A DNA stretch of 64,000 nucleotides from Methylocystis iwaonis. Its GTDB lineage: Bacteria > Pseudomonadota > Alphaproteobacteria > Rhizobiales > Beijerinckiaceae. Under the pieces are notes generated by a model. The model saw nothing but the letters and a program-made list of their open reading frames with translations. It searched no databases and was not told where the DNA came from. The DNA is taken from NCBI RefSeq assembly GCF_027925385.1, contig NZ_AP027142.1:3310501-3374500 (forward strand). The letters are read 5' to 3'. This document shows, one piece after another, positions 9,785 through 19,073 of the stretch. Each line of letters begins with the position of its first letter. The stretch's first letter is position 1. Both the position numbers and the translations under genes were made by a program.

Positions 9785-10954
9785 TTGGGCGCGTGTTCGA
9801 CTGCCGGATTGACCGCCGACCAGCTTGCGATACGCGAGATGGCGATGGCGTTCGCGCAAGAACAGATTGCGCCTTTCGCAAATGATTGGGACAGAGATAA
9901 GTTTTTTCCCGTGGAGACCATGCGCGCCGCAGCCGACCTCGGCATGGCGGCGATCTATGTTAGAGAAAACTCCGGCGGCGCGGGCCTTTCTCGATTGGAT
10001 GCGGCTCTGATCTTCGAAGCGCTGGCGACGGGCTGTCCGGCGATCGCCGCCTATCTCTCGATCCACAATATGTGCGCCTGGATGATTGACGCCTTCGGCT
10101 CCGATGCGCAGCGTGAGATCTGGATGCCGCGCCTCGCCAAGATGCAGTTCCTCACGAGCTATTGCCTGACGGAACCGGGCTGCGGCTCCGACGCGGCTGC
10201 GTTGCGCACCCGCGCCAAAAAGCGCGGCGACGCTTATTTACTAACTGGCGAGAAGCAATTCATCTCGGGCGCGGGCGCTGGTGGCGATGAGCATCTCTAT
10301 CTCGTGATGGCGCGCACAGGCGCGGAGGGACCATCTGGAATCTCCGCCTTTCTCGTCGAAGGCGGAAGTCCCGGCATAAGGCTCGGCGCCAATGAGCGGA
10401 AGATGGGCTGGAACGCGCAACCGACGCGCGCGGTCATTTTAGACGAATGCCAAGTGCCCGCCAGTTGCATGCTCGGGCCCGAAGGACGCGGCTTTGCAAT
10501 GGCGATGGCTGCGCTCGACGGCGGCAGGTTGAACATCGGCGCCTGCTCGATCGGCGGCGCCGACGGCGCGCTCAACCATGCGCTCGCCTATATGAAGGAG
10601 CGCAAGGCTTTTGGTCGCCGGCTCGACGAATTCCAGGCGCTGCAATTTCGTATCGCTGATATGGCCACCGAACTCGAAGCCGCGCGCGCGCTCTTGTGGC
10701 GCGCCGCCTCGGCGCTCGACGCCGGCGCGCCGGATGCGGGGCGACTTTGCGCCATGGCGAAGCGCGTGGCTACAGATATTGGTTTCGAGGTCGCCGATCA
10801 GGCGCTGCAACTGCATGGCGGCTACGGCTATCTTTGCGATTATGGGCTGGAGAAGATCGTGCGCGATCTGCGGGTTCATCGCATCCTCGAAGGCACAAAT
10901 GAAATAATGCGGCTGATCGTGGCCCGTTCGCTTCTCGAAAGCGAAACGAAATGA
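9785..10954 (+). CDS. Isobutyryl-CoA dehydrogenase (acyl-CoA dehydrogenase family)
   Basis: FAD-dependent oxidation of isobutyryl-CoA to methacrylyl-CoA (valine pathway). About 389 residues with TSYCLTEPGCGSDAAALRTRAK and the catalytic Glu near the C-terminus in RILEGTNEIMRLIVAR, as in short/branched-chain acyl-CoA dehydrogenases. No ATG precedes the conserved N-terminus. I place the start at TTG 9785, seven bases after a GAGGA site; the frame is open upstream to 9542, inside mvaB. Valine specificity rests on the following hydrolase gene, which overlaps it by ATGA. Confidence 0.85.
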   Translation: MGACSTAGLTADQLAIREMAMAFAQEQIAPFANDWDRDKFFPVETMRAAADLGMAAIYVRENSGGAGLSRLDAALIFEALATGCPAIAAYLSIHNMCAWMIDAFGSDAQREIWMPRLAKMQFLTSYCLTEPGCGSDAAALRTRAKKRGDAYLLTGEKQFISGAGAGGDEHLYLVMARTGAEGPSGISAFLVEGGSPGIRLGANERKMGWNAQPTRAVILDECQVPASCMLGPEGRGFAMAMAALDGGRLNIGACSIGGADGALNHALAYMKERKAFGRRLDEFQALQFRIADMATELEAARALLWRAASALDAGAPDAGRLCAMAKRVATDIGFEVADQALQLHGGYGYLCDYGLEKIVRDLRVHRILEGTNEIMRLIVARSLLESETK

Positions 10955-12012
10955 GCGAAGAAGAGCCGCTTCTCGTTTCCCGCGAACACGGGCTGGGGCG
11001 CATCCGGCTCAACCGGCCAAAGGCGCTGAACAGCCTGACGCTGGATATGGTCCGGCGTTTCACGCGAGCGCTCGCCGATTTTGCTGACGATCCCAATATC
11101 GTGGCCGTGCTGCTCACCGGGGAAGGCGAACGCGGGCTCTGCGCCGGCGGGGACATTCGCGCGCTTTACGAATGCCGCAACGACGGCAAAGAGCATTACA
11201 AGACCTTTTGGCGAGAGGAATATGCGCTCAATGCGCGCATCGCGTCTTTCCCCAAGCCTTATATCGCGCTGATGGACGGCGTCGTCATGGGCGGCGGCGT
11301 CGGCGTTTCCGCGCATGGGAATCGCCGGATCGCGACCGAACGCACGCAGATCGCCATGCCCGAGACGCGGATCGGCTTCATCCCGGACGTCGGCGGAACG
11401 TGGCTGCTGACGCGAAGAAACGGCGCCGGCGTCTATATGGCGCTCTCGGGCGCTGCGGTCGGCGCGGCTGACGCCATCCATGTCGGGCTGTGCGACTTGA
11501 CGGTCGCTTCCGCTCGCGTCCCCGAGCTCCTCGAAGAGTTGACGCTGGCGCCCAACGCCAATCATGTCGATAGGATACTTTGCTCTTTCGTGATCGACGC
11601 CGGGAAAGGGGAACTGCAGCGGCATGAAGAAGAGCTGCAAGGCATAATCGCTTTGGATAGCGTCGAGCGCGTTTTGGATCATTTACGTTTGAACGGATCG
11701 ACTTTCGGGCGCAAGGCAGCCGAGGAAATTCGCCGTAACTCGCCGACGAGCTTGAAGGTCACGCACGCGCTTTTAGAGCGCGCGAGGATTGCCGGGAGAT
11801 TGGAGGCGTGTCTGATCAACGAGTATCGTGCGGCCTGCAGCCTGCTGGACAGCCACGATCTCTACGAGGGCATACGCGCGGCGCTCATCGATAAGGACAA
11901 GACGCCAAGATGGCTTCCGTCGTCGCTCGAGGAAGTCGACGACATCGCTGTGCAGAAAATTATCGAAGCGCGTGACGACCCAGAACCCGATTTCGGTTCT
12001 TTGCAGCAATAG
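10951..12012 (+). CDS. 3-hydroxyisobutyryl-CoA hydrolase
   Basis: Releases 3-hydroxyisobutyrate from its CoA ester in valine catabolism. At 353 residues it is longer than an ordinary enoyl-CoA hydratase. It has the HIBCH-type pattern: GLCAGGDIRALYE around residue 68, DGVVMGGGVGVSAHG, AMPETRIGFIPDVGGTWLL, and the C-terminal SPTSLKVTHALLERAR motif. Start overlaps the preceding stop (ATGA). The next valine enzyme, 3-hydroxyisobutyrate dehydrogenase, is not in the window. Confidence 0.88.
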   Translation: MSEEEPLLVSREHGLGRIRLNRPKALNSLTLDMVRRFTRALADFADDPNIVAVLLTGEGERGLCAGGDIRALYECRNDGKEHYKTFWREEYALNARIASFPKPYIALMDGVVMGGGVGVSAHGNRRIATERTQIAMPETRIGFIPDVGGTWLLTRRNGAGVYMALSGAAVGAADAIHVGLCDLTVASARVPELLEELTLAPNANHVDRILCSFVIDAGKGELQRHEEELQGIIALDSVERVLDHLRLNGSTFGRKAAEEIRRNSPTSLKVTHALLERARIAGRLEACLINEYRAACSLLDSHDLYEGIRAALIDKDKTPRWLPSSLEEVDDIAVQKIIEARDDPEPDFGSLQQ

Positions 12013-12089
12013 GCGCCAGCCCTTCCCCATCAGCGAGCCCACCCCACTTCATCATTGGCGGGGCAAACGCAGGAGGCGGCGGAACGAGA

Positions 12090-13268
12090 ATGAAAGACCC
12101 GGTGGTCATTGTCGGCGCTGCACGGACGCCGATCGGCGCTTTTCTGGGCGAGTTGGCGCATGTGACTGCCCCACAACTTGGCGCGCGCGCGATTGAAGCG
12201 GCTGTGACCCGCGCAGGAGCGCCGAAAGACCAGATCGACTCATGCGTGATGGGTTGCGTCTTGAGCGCCGGCTTGGGCCAGGCTCCCGCGCGGCAAGCCG
12301 CTCTCGGCGCAGGCCTTGGCGTCGAGACCGGATGCGTCACTGTCAATAAAATGTGCGGCTCCGGCATGCAGGCGCTCATCTCGGCCCATGACCAGCTCCT
12401 GGCCGAGAGCGTCGATCTCGTGGTCGCGGGCGGCATGGAGAGCATGAGCAACGCGCCTTATTTACTGGATCGCGCACGGACCGGCTTTCGTATGGGGCAC
12501 GGGCGTGCGCTCGATCATATGTTTTTGGACGGGCTCGAGGACGCCTATGAAAAAGGGCGGCTGATGGGCGCCTTCGCGGAAGATTGCGCGACCGACTATC
12601 AATTCACGCGCAAGATGCAGGACGCGTTTGCGCTGAGATCGCTTACACGCGCGCAACAAGCCGCGCGGCAAGGTCTTTTCGACGCCGAAATCACGCCCGT
12701 CGCGTCAGCCAAAACCAAGACCGAAGTTCTCAGCGACGAACTTCCCAGAAAAGCCAACGCCGAGGCGATCGAGACGCTTCGACCGGCGTTCAGACCGGAT
12801 GGCACATTGACTGCGGCGAATTCGAGCGCAATCTCGGACGGCGCCGCCGCTTTGGTGTTGACCCGCCTTGAGCACGCAGAGCGCAATGGGCTAACGCCAC
12901 GCGCAAGGCTCGTCCGCCATGTCACCCACGCCGGACCTCCCGGCAAATTCCCGACAGCGCCGATCGCCGCCATACGAAAACTCCTGGACAAGCTCGCTTG
13001 GCGCGCGGAAGACGTCGATCTCTTTGAGATCAACGAAGCCTTCGCTGTCGTCGCAATGGCCGCACAGCGCGACCTTGCTTTGCCCGACGATAAGGTGAAT
13101 ATCCACGGCGGCGCCTGCGCGATCGGCCATCCGATCGGCGCGTCTGGCGCGCGTATCGTCGTGACCCTGCTTGCAGCGCTCGAACGATATGATCTTCGCA
13201 GAGGCGTCGCCGCGCTCTGCATTGGCGGCGGGGAAGCGACGGCCGTCGCAATCGAGCGGTCTCTGTAA
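12090..13268 (+). CDS. Acetyl-CoA acetyltransferase (thiolase)
   Basis: Thiolase, probably cleaving acetoacetyl-CoA derived from acetoacetate or making it. The 392 residues show all three catalytic blocks: Cys in NKMCGSGMQALIS, His in GGACAIGHPIGASGAR, and the second Cys in ALCIGGGEATAVAIE. A strong purine-rich site (GGAGGCGGCGGAACGAGA) precedes the ATG. It sits 77 bases after the hydrolase and closes the leucine/valine run. A ketothiolase for isoleucine or another short-chain beta-ketoacyl-CoA cannot be excluded. Confidence 0.9.
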   Translation: MKDPVVIVGAARTPIGAFLGELAHVTAPQLGARAIEAAVTRAGAPKDQIDSCVMGCVLSAGLGQAPARQAALGAGLGVETGCVTVNKMCGSGMQALISAHDQLLAESVDLVVAGGMESMSNAPYLLDRARTGFRMGHGRALDHMFLDGLEDAYEKGRLMGAFAEDCATDYQFTRKMQDAFALRSLTRAQQAARQGLFDAEITPVASAKTKTEVLSDELPRKANAEAIETLRPAFRPDGTLTAANSSAISDGAAALVLTRLEHAERNGLTPRARLVRHVTHAGPPGKFPTAPIAAIRKLLDKLAWRAEDVDLFEINEAFAVVAMAAQRDLALPDDKVNIHGGACAIGHPIGASGARIVVTLLAALERYDLRRGVAALCIGGGEATAVAIERSL

Positions 13269-13288
13269 GCGCCGACGCTTGGATTTCA

Positions 13289-14410
13289 CTAGCGCCAGCG
13301 CTTGAGTTTCATCATTTTGTGAAGTCGATCCACCGCAAGCTTCGTCGCCGCCTCGGCGGGCGGAACATGCGCTGCGAGGGCGCCCTCGAGCGTAAGCCGC
13401 GTGTTGCGCCCGACCTTCTCCTCGATGGCGGCCAAGGCGATCGCCTCGGAGCCGCCGCCATATTCGACGGCGCCAGCGATCACGCCGCCGGCATTGGCGA
13501 TAAAATCGGGAACGCTGATGATCCCGCGTTCGAACATTCGCGCTTCGGCGTCTTTGGTCGCCGGAACATTTGCGCCTTGAACGACAAGCTTGCAGGCGAG
13601 GCGATCGACATTGTCGGCGCGTAGCGCATCCGGCCGCGCCGCGGGAATCCAAATGTCGCATGGGAGGGCGACCAGCGCGTCACCGGGGATGACTGTTGCC
13701 TTAGGATAGGCGGAAACGCTCTTACCCGCCCGCTTCAGTTCCGTCAGCACTTCTATGTCGATCCCATCGGGGTTTGAGATCGCCCCGGCGATATCCGCAA
13801 CGCCAACCAGGCGCGCGCCTCTCTTTGCGAGGAAACGCGACGCATGCTCGCCGACGGCGCCAAAGCCCTGCACGACGACGCGTGCGCCCTCCAAGGAAAG
13901 GCCGGCGAAAGGCGCGGCGACTTCGGCCGCAATCGCGACGCCGAAACCCGTCGCGCCGATTTCATTGAGCGGAATGCCGCCTATTTCCGCCGGAAGGCCA
14001 ACCGCACGCCCGATTTCATCGTGAATCCAGCCCATCGCCAATTCGTCGGTGCCCATATCCGGGCCAGGTATATATTCGACAAGCGGCGCGATGGCGCACG
14101 CAAAGGCGCGGATCAACCGCTCCTTCTCGTGTCGCGGCATGGTCGGATCGCCAAAAATGACCGATTTGGCGCCCCCGTGCCGCAGAGAGCAGGCGGCGTT
14201 CTTCAGCGTCATCGCGCGCGCCAGGCGAAAACATTCTAGGACCGAGACGTCCGGCGCCATGCGGGTTCCGCCAATCGCAGGCCCCGCGGCGACATTGTCG
14301 ATGACGACGATCGCCCGCAGCCCGACCGATGGCGTGTGCAAATAGACGATCTTCGCGGGCCCGAGCGCATCGCCGAAGGCGAAAAGTTCCGCGTTTGTAT
14401 TGGTCGACAT
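13289..14410 (-). CDS. Leucine/branched-chain (Glu/Leu/Phe/Val family) dehydrogenase
   Basis: NAD-dependent oxidative deamination of a branched-chain or aromatic amino acid to the 2-oxoacid. The 373 residues carry the family motifs: a glycine-rich AGPAIGGTRMA, catalytic Lys in MTLKNAACSLRHGGAKSVI, and a Rossmann domain with VVQGFGAVGEHASRFLAKRGA. Its position between leucine/valine CoA genes and the oxoacid dehydrogenase favours leucine/valine as substrate. ATG at 14410 (MSTNTNAEL) chosen over the 14455 frame start. Convergent with the thiolase; divergent from the E1 alpha gene. Confidence 0.85.
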   Translation of the reverse strand: MSTNTNAELFAFGDALGPAKIVYLHTPSVGLRAIVVIDNVAAGPAIGGTRMAPDVSVLECFRLARAMTLKNAACSLRHGGAKSVIFGDPTMPRHEKERLIRAFACAIAPLVEYIPGPDMGTDELAMGWIHDEIGRAVGLPAEIGGIPLNEIGATGFGVAIAAEVAAPFAGLSLEGARVVVQGFGAVGEHASRFLAKRGARLVGVADIAGAISNPDGIDIEVLTELKRAGKSVSAYPKATVIPGDALVALPCDIWIPAARPDALRADNVDRLACKLVVQGANVPATKDAEARMFERGIISVPDFIANAGGVIAGAVEYGGGSEAIALAAIEEKVGRNTRLTLEGALAAHVPPAEAATKLAVDRLHKMMKLKRWR

Positions 14411-14599
14411 AATGATTAGCTTGGAAGCGCAAGGCCCTTGGTCAAGAGGCGCCATGGCGCGCCGCTATTGTGCAACGCAGGAAGGCGGCGCTTGAAAATT
14501 CGACTGCCCCAACGTGACTTCGAGCTTCGGCGCGCTACTTCAGCCTGCATCGAGGCGCTGACCTGGTTCGCGCTGTGACTTGAACGCGACGAGTCTCGC
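14411..14599. promoter_or_regulatory. Divergent promoter region, leucine dehydrogenase / oxoacid dehydrogenase operon
   Basis: This 189-base gap must hold the promoters of both flanking units. No confident box or operator could be assigned by eye, and no strong ribosome site precedes the E1 alpha ATG. Confidence 0.4.
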
Positions 14600-15691
14600 A
14601 TGGGCATTCACACAAGCGTTGACCCAGAGACAGATACTGTACGCTTCCTTTCGCCAGAAGGCGCCTTATGCCGCCCGATCCCCTCGTCTATTGGCGACGA
14701 ATTGCTCGTGATGCTCTATCGGGCGATGACGCGCACGCGGATCTTCGACGGCAAGGCGGTCGCCTTGCAGCGCACGGGGCAGCTCGGCACCTTTGCGTCC
14801 GCTCTTGGTCAGGAGGCCGTCGGCGTAGGCGCCGCCGCCGCAATGCAGGCGCGCGACGTTCTTGCCCCATCCTATCGAGATCACGGCGCGCAATTCCTGC
14901 GCGGCATGACCATGGCCGAATGCCTGCTCTATTGGGGCGGAGACGAGAGGGGCAGCGATTTCGCCGGCCCTCGCCTCGATTTTCCCAACTGCGTGCCCGT
15001 CGCAACGCAGATCGCGCATGCAGTGGGCGCGGCATATGCCTTCAAGTTACGGCGCGAAGACCGCGTCGTTCTCACCTTCATCGGCGACGGCGGGACCTCC
15101 AATGGTGGTTTCTACGAGGCTTTGAACATGGCCGGCGTTTGGAAAACGCCAGCCGTGATCGTTATCAACAACAACGGCTGGGCGATCTCGACGCCTTGCG
15201 CGCGCGAATGCGCGGCCGCCTCACTGGCGCAAAAAAGCGTCGCTGTCGGCATCGAGGGGCGGCAGGTCGACGGCAATGATGTCGTGGCGGTCTATGACAC
15301 TGTCCGCCAGGCAATCGAAAAGGCGCGCGCCGGACAGGGGCCCACTTTGATCGAAGCCCTCACTTATCGCCTCGGCGACCATACCACGGCCGACGACGCC
15401 ACACGCTATCGCGATCCGGAACTCGTGCGACGCGAATGGACGCGCGAACCAATCGCGCGGCTGCGCGCCTATCTCACCAGGAAAGGCGCTTGGAGCCAAC
15501 ACAAGGAAGACGCGCTGCAACGCGAATGTCTGGAAGAGGTTGGGCAGGCGGTAAACGCCTATCTCGGCGCACAGCCAGCAGACTGCAACGCCATGTTCGA
15601 CCATCTCTACGCCGCGCTTCCCGCATCTTATTCCTACCAGCGCGACATGGCCCGCCGCTTCTCGCCACGCAACGGAGGCGGCCATGGCTGA
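14600..15691 (+). CDS. bkdA1: 2-oxoisovalerate dehydrogenase E1 alpha subunit
   Basis: Thiamine-diphosphate subunit that decarboxylates branched-chain 2-oxoacids. The 363 residues include the ThDP/Mg motif FIGDGGTSNGGFYEALNMAG followed by VINNNGWAIS, and the YRLGDHTTADDATRYR loop typical of branched-chain rather than pyruvate E1 alpha. First gene of a three-gene operon; overlaps E1 beta by 8 bases. The assignment to branched-chain substrates also rests on the neighbouring leucine/valine genes. Confidence 0.88.
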   Translation: MGIHTSVDPETDTVRFLSPEGALCRPIPSSIGDELLVMLYRAMTRTRIFDGKAVALQRTGQLGTFASALGQEAVGVGAAAAMQARDVLAPSYRDHGAQFLRGMTMAECLLYWGGDERGSDFAGPRLDFPNCVPVATQIAHAVGAAYAFKLRREDRVVLTFIGDGGTSNGGFYEALNMAGVWKTPAVIVINNNGWAISTPCARECAAASLAQKSVAVGIEGRQVDGNDVVAVYDTVRQAIEKARAGQGPTLIEALTYRLGDHTTADDATRYRDPELVRREWTREPIARLRAYLTRKGAWSQHKEDALQRECLEEVGQAVNAYLGAQPADCNAMFDHLYAALPASYSYQRDMARRFSPRNGGGHG

Positions 15692-16664
15692 GCTGAACCT
15701 TGTCGAAGCTGTCAACCACGCGCTCGCTTACGAGATGGCGAATGACGAGAGCGTGTTGCTGCTCGGCGAGGACATCGGCGTCAATGGCGGCGTATTTCGC
15801 GCCACCAATGGCCTGCAAGCGCGCTTCGGGTGCGAGAGGGTGATCGATACGCCGCTTGCCGAAGGGGCCATCGCGGGCGTCGCCGTCGGCATGGCCGCCA
15901 TGGGGCTGAAGCCCGTTGCGGAAATCCAGTTCACAGGCTTCATCTATCCAACCATCGATCAGATGATCAACCACGCATCGCGTCTGCGCAATCGCACGCG
16001 CGGGCGGCTGACCTGTCCGATGGTGCTGCGTTCGCCCTATGGCGCCGGCATTCACGCCCCCGAGCATCACTCCGAGAGCCCAGAGGCGATCTTCGCGCAT
16101 ATGCCTGGCTTGCGCGTGGTGATCCCGTCGTCGCCAGCGCGCGCCTATGGCTTGCTGCTCGCAGCCATGCGCGACCCCGATCCGGTCGTGTTTCTCGAGC
16201 CGACGCGACTCTATCGCTTATTCAAACAGGCGGTCGCGGATGACGGGGAAAGCCTGCCGCTCGACGCTTGCTTTCTGTCGCGCGAGGGCAAGGACGTCAC
16301 GCTCGTCGCCTGGGGCGCGATGATGCAAGAGACTCTCGCCGCAGCCGACGCTCTCGAACAGGAAGGCGTCGACGCTGAGGTTATCGATGTCGCGACCATC
16401 AAGCCGCTCGACGTGGAAACGATTCTACGCTCCGTCGAAAAGACCGGTCGCTGCGTGATCATCCACGAAGCGCCCCGCACCGCCGGCTTCGGCGCCGAGA
16501 TCGCCGCTGAAATCGCCGAGCGCGCACTGTTTTCGCTGCTTGCGCCGGTGAAGCGCGTCGCCGCCTATGACGTCGTCGTGCCACTGTCCCGCCTGGAGCG
16601 CCAATACATCCCCAGCGTGGATCGAATCGTCGAGGCCGTGCGCAGCGCCATGGAGGGGTCATGA
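15684..16664 (+). CDS. bkdA2: 2-oxoisovalerate dehydrogenase E1 beta subunit
   Basis: Partner of E1 alpha, completing the ThDP site. The 326 residues show LLGEDIGVNGGVFRATNGL, DTPLAEGAIAGVAVGMA and FTGFIYPTIDQMINHASRLR, all typical of transketolase-like E1 beta. Ribosome site GGAGGCGGCC precedes the ATG inside the end of the E1 alpha gene. The stop overlaps the E2 start (ATGA), so the complex subunits are translationally coupled. Confidence 0.9.
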   Translation: MAELNLVEAVNHALAYEMANDESVLLLGEDIGVNGGVFRATNGLQARFGCERVIDTPLAEGAIAGVAVGMAAMGLKPVAEIQFTGFIYPTIDQMINHASRLRNRTRGRLTCPMVLRSPYGAGIHAPEHHSESPEAIFAHMPGLRVVIPSSPARAYGLLLAAMRDPDPVVFLEPTRLYRLFKQAVADDGESLPLDACFLSREGKDVTLVAWGAMMQETLAAADALEQEGVDAEVIDVATIKPLDVETILRSVEKTGRCVIIHEAPRTAGFGAEIAAEIAERALFSLLAPVKRVAAYDVVVPLSRLERQYIPSVDRIVEAVRSAMEGS

Positions 16665-17761
16665 GGACATTCCGATTGCCTGATCTTGGCGAGGGCTTGC
16701 AGGAAGCCGAGCTGGTCGAATGGCGTGTGAAACCCGGCGAAGAGATCGCTGTCGATCAGCCACTTCTGGCCGTCGAAACCGCGAAGGCGGTCGTTGAGAT
16801 TCCCTCCCCCTGCGCAGGCCGCGTCGAAAGGCTTTTTGCAAACGCAGGCGACATTATCCGCGTCGGCGCGCCTCTCGTCGAGTTTGAAGGGCAAGCCAAC
16901 GACGACGCCGGCACGGTCGTCGGCGCAGTCGAGAGCGGCGCCAACATATTGCGTGAAGCACCGACGTCTCTTGGCCGCTCCCACGGTTCGGTGAGGGTGA
17001 TTCCTGCGGCGCGCGCTCTTGCAAGACAACTCGACGTCGATTTGACGATGGTGACGCCGTCGGGCGCGGATGGCGTCATCACACCCGACGATGTGCGCCG
17101 CGTCGCGAGGGTCTTGAGCGAGACGGAGCCCGCAGAACCTTTGAGAGGTCCGCGGCGCGCCATGGCGCAAAACATGGCCTTTGCGCAAGCAGAGGTGGCC
17201 GCGGCGACGATCATGGACGACGCCGTCGTCGACGCGTGGGAGGCTGGCGCGGATGTCACCATCCGCCTGATCCGCGCGCTTGTGAAAGGTTGCGAAGCTG
17301 AGGCGGGCCTCAATTGCTGGTTCGAGAGCGCAACGCTCTCCCGCCGGATACTGCGAAAAATCGATCTTGGCATTGCCGTGGATATGCCAGACGGGCTCTT
17401 TGTTCCGGTTCTGCGCGATGTGGGAAACCGCGATCCCGCCGATCTGCGCCGAGGACTGGATCGCATGCGCGCCGATGTTCGCGAAAGGCGTATCCCACCG
17501 GAAGAGCTGCGCGGCGCGACAATCACCTTGTCGAATTTCGGGACGATCGCCGGCCGCTACGCCGCGCCCATTGTGTTGCCGCCGACGGTCGCGATACTCG
17601 GGGCGGGCCGTATCAGAGCCGAGGTGAAAGCCAGAGATGGCGCGCCGGCCGTCTCACATGTGCTTCCCTTAAGCCTGACATTCGACCATCGCGTCGTGTC
17701 GGGCGGAGAAGCGGGACGGTTTCTGGCGGCCGCCATATCGGACCTTGCGCTCCCCTCCTGA
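16661..17761 (+). CDS. bkdB: Dihydrolipoamide acyltransferase E2 of branched-chain complex
   Basis: Carries the acyl group on lipoate and transfers it to CoA. Of 366 residues, the N-terminal lipoyl domain has the lipoylation Lys42 in VETAKAVVEI. A peripheral-subunit-binding domain follows at about 107-143 (PAARALARQLDVDLTMVTPSG), then the catalytic domain. The catalytic motif reads DHRVVSGGE with His343: the usual Asp of HRxxD is Ser347. No E3 (lipoamide dehydrogenase) gene follows, so E3 must be shared or encoded elsewhere. Confidence 0.88.
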   Translation: MRTFRLPDLGEGLQEAELVEWRVKPGEEIAVDQPLLAVETAKAVVEIPSPCAGRVERLFANAGDIIRVGAPLVEFEGQANDDAGTVVGAVESGANILREAPTSLGRSHGSVRVIPAARALARQLDVDLTMVTPSGADGVITPDDVRRVARVLSETEPAEPLRGPRRAMAQNMAFAQAEVAAATIMDDAVVDAWEAGADVTIRLIRALVKGCEAEAGLNCWFESATLSRRILRKIDLGIAVDMPDGLFVPVLRDVGNRDPADLRRGLDRMRADVRERRIPPEELRGATITLSNFGTIAGRYAAPIVLPPTVAILGAGRIRAEVKARDGAPAVSHVLPLSLTFDHRVVSGGEAGRFLAAAISDLALPS

Positions 17762-17780
17762 TGTCTTGGTCTGCAGCCTA

Positions 17781-17835
17781 GGACCGCGCGCCTTCAGGCT
17801 CGCTTTGGCGGCGGCGAGCCTGAAGCTCGCGGTCC
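17781..17835. terminator. Long hairpin between convergent operons
   Basis: Arms 17781-17803 and 17814-17835 pair almost completely (GGACCGCG...TTCAGGCTCGC against its complement) around a 10-base loop. It lies 20 bases after the E2 stop and between convergent genes, so a bidirectional termination or mRNA-end role is likely. There is no U-run, so it may instead be an extragenic palindrome. The rest of the gap to 17932 shows nothing. Confidence 0.5.
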
Positions 17836-17932
17836 AGAGCGGACCTCGCTTTCACTGGCGCGCCCACGCCTCCAATCGACTTAGCCCTTTCGAGTCGCGA
17901 AGGCGCGCGCTTGGCCGTCTTCCTCGAACGCG

Positions 17933-19012
17933 CTAAAGGCCCGCGGCCGTCGCGATCGCCTCCACCGCCTCATCGACGCCAGTCGGTTCTATCGGGGCCC
18001 TTTGTGGGCCGCAAAGTACCTTCTCCAACTCGACTGCCAAGCCGCGTGCATCCTTGAGGCCTCCTGACGCCAATGCAAAATTGCAATGACGCTCCGCCCA
18101 ATCGACAAGGCAGTCGGTCTCCGGCCAATCTTTTCTCGGCGCAATGACGACTCCGACCGCGGCACAGGCTGCTTCAACGACAGTGCAGTAGCTGTCCTTG
18201 CAAATGACCGCGTCAACAGAAAACAACAGGTCGAGCGCCGATAGAACCGACGCTTCGCAGGCTGATACGTCGTCGCGAAGCGGCGCGATCGCGCGACGCA
18301 CCAACCAACGTACGCCATCTACCCTCGGAAGATCGAGCGAACCGGGGTTTGGCAAGCCTCCAAGGGTCAGCAGCACGAGCCTCTCGCCATTACCCACATT
18401 GAGCCGTTTGCGCAACTCGTCCCTGCGTCGGACGCCTTTGCGCGCGATCGGCCCGATCGGCCGCCCACTCGAAATATCCGACATGCTCATATGCGGGCGC
18501 GGCTGTAGAAACAATTCCGCAGTGGAATAAGCCTCGCGCAGCGTTCCAAGGACGCGGGAAGCTTCGGGACGGCCACTGAAGAAATTCTCGTAAATATCCG
18601 CCCAATTCATGCAACATAGGGCGATATTGCGCACGCCCGCGCGACGCGCCGCTGCGAGGCTCAGTGGACTGATATTCGATACAACCAGTGACGGCTCGAG
18701 CGCCCGCATGAATTGCGACTCGACATTCAAAAGGGTTTCCCACGCCTTGTATAAACGCATATAGGCGGCCGCGCTGGCCTCCAAATCGACAGACATCGCA
18801 TCCGGAGCGTCGACGGTTACGTCCATAGGCGCCTGGAGGATCTCGATGCCGGAGGAAATGAACTCTTCGACCACGCGCCTCGGGTGTTTGGTTCGCAGGA
18901 CGATCCGGAGGCCCGAAAAGCGCTCCTGCAACCGGTCGATAACAGGAGCGGTTTGTGACAGATGCCCAAAGCCATGGTTCGATATGTCAAACAAGATCGT
19001 CTTGACGCTCAT
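17933..19012 (-). CDS. GT-B fold glycosyltransferase-like protein
   Basis: Probable sugar transferase of the exopolysaccharide locus; donor and acceptor unknown. The 359-residue protein begins with an MSVKTILFDI strand and the glycine/histidine loop SNHGFGHLSQTAPVIDRL. That loop recalls MurG-like (GT28) and arabinokinase N-terminal GT-B domains. Its C-half has a nucleotide-sugar-site-like stretch VICKDSYCTVVEAACAAVGVVIAP. Start ATG 19012 preferred to an in-frame start at 19030. Fcl lies upstream on the same strand, 61 bases away. Confidence 0.65.
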   Translation of the reverse strand: MSVKTILFDISNHGFGHLSQTAPVIDRLQERFSGLRIVLRTKHPRRVVEEFISSGIEILQAPMDVTVDAPDAMSVDLEASAAAYMRLYKAWETLLNVESQFMRALEPSLVVSNISPLSLAAARRAGVRNIALCCMNWADIYENFFSGRPEASRVLGTLREAYSTAELFLQPRPHMSMSDISSGRPIGPIARKGVRRRDELRKRLNVGNGERLVLLTLGGLPNPGSLDLPRVDGVRWLVRRAIAPLRDDVSACEASVLSALDLLFSVDAVICKDSYCTVVEAACAAVGVVIAPRKDWPETDCLVDWAERHCNFALASGGLKDARGLAVELEKVLCGPQRAPIEPTGVDEAVEAIATAAGL

Positions 19013-19073
19013 GCACCAAAGCCTCAGCACAACTGACTTTTACTTCTGCATTCCAGGCCTATGGGCACGCCCG

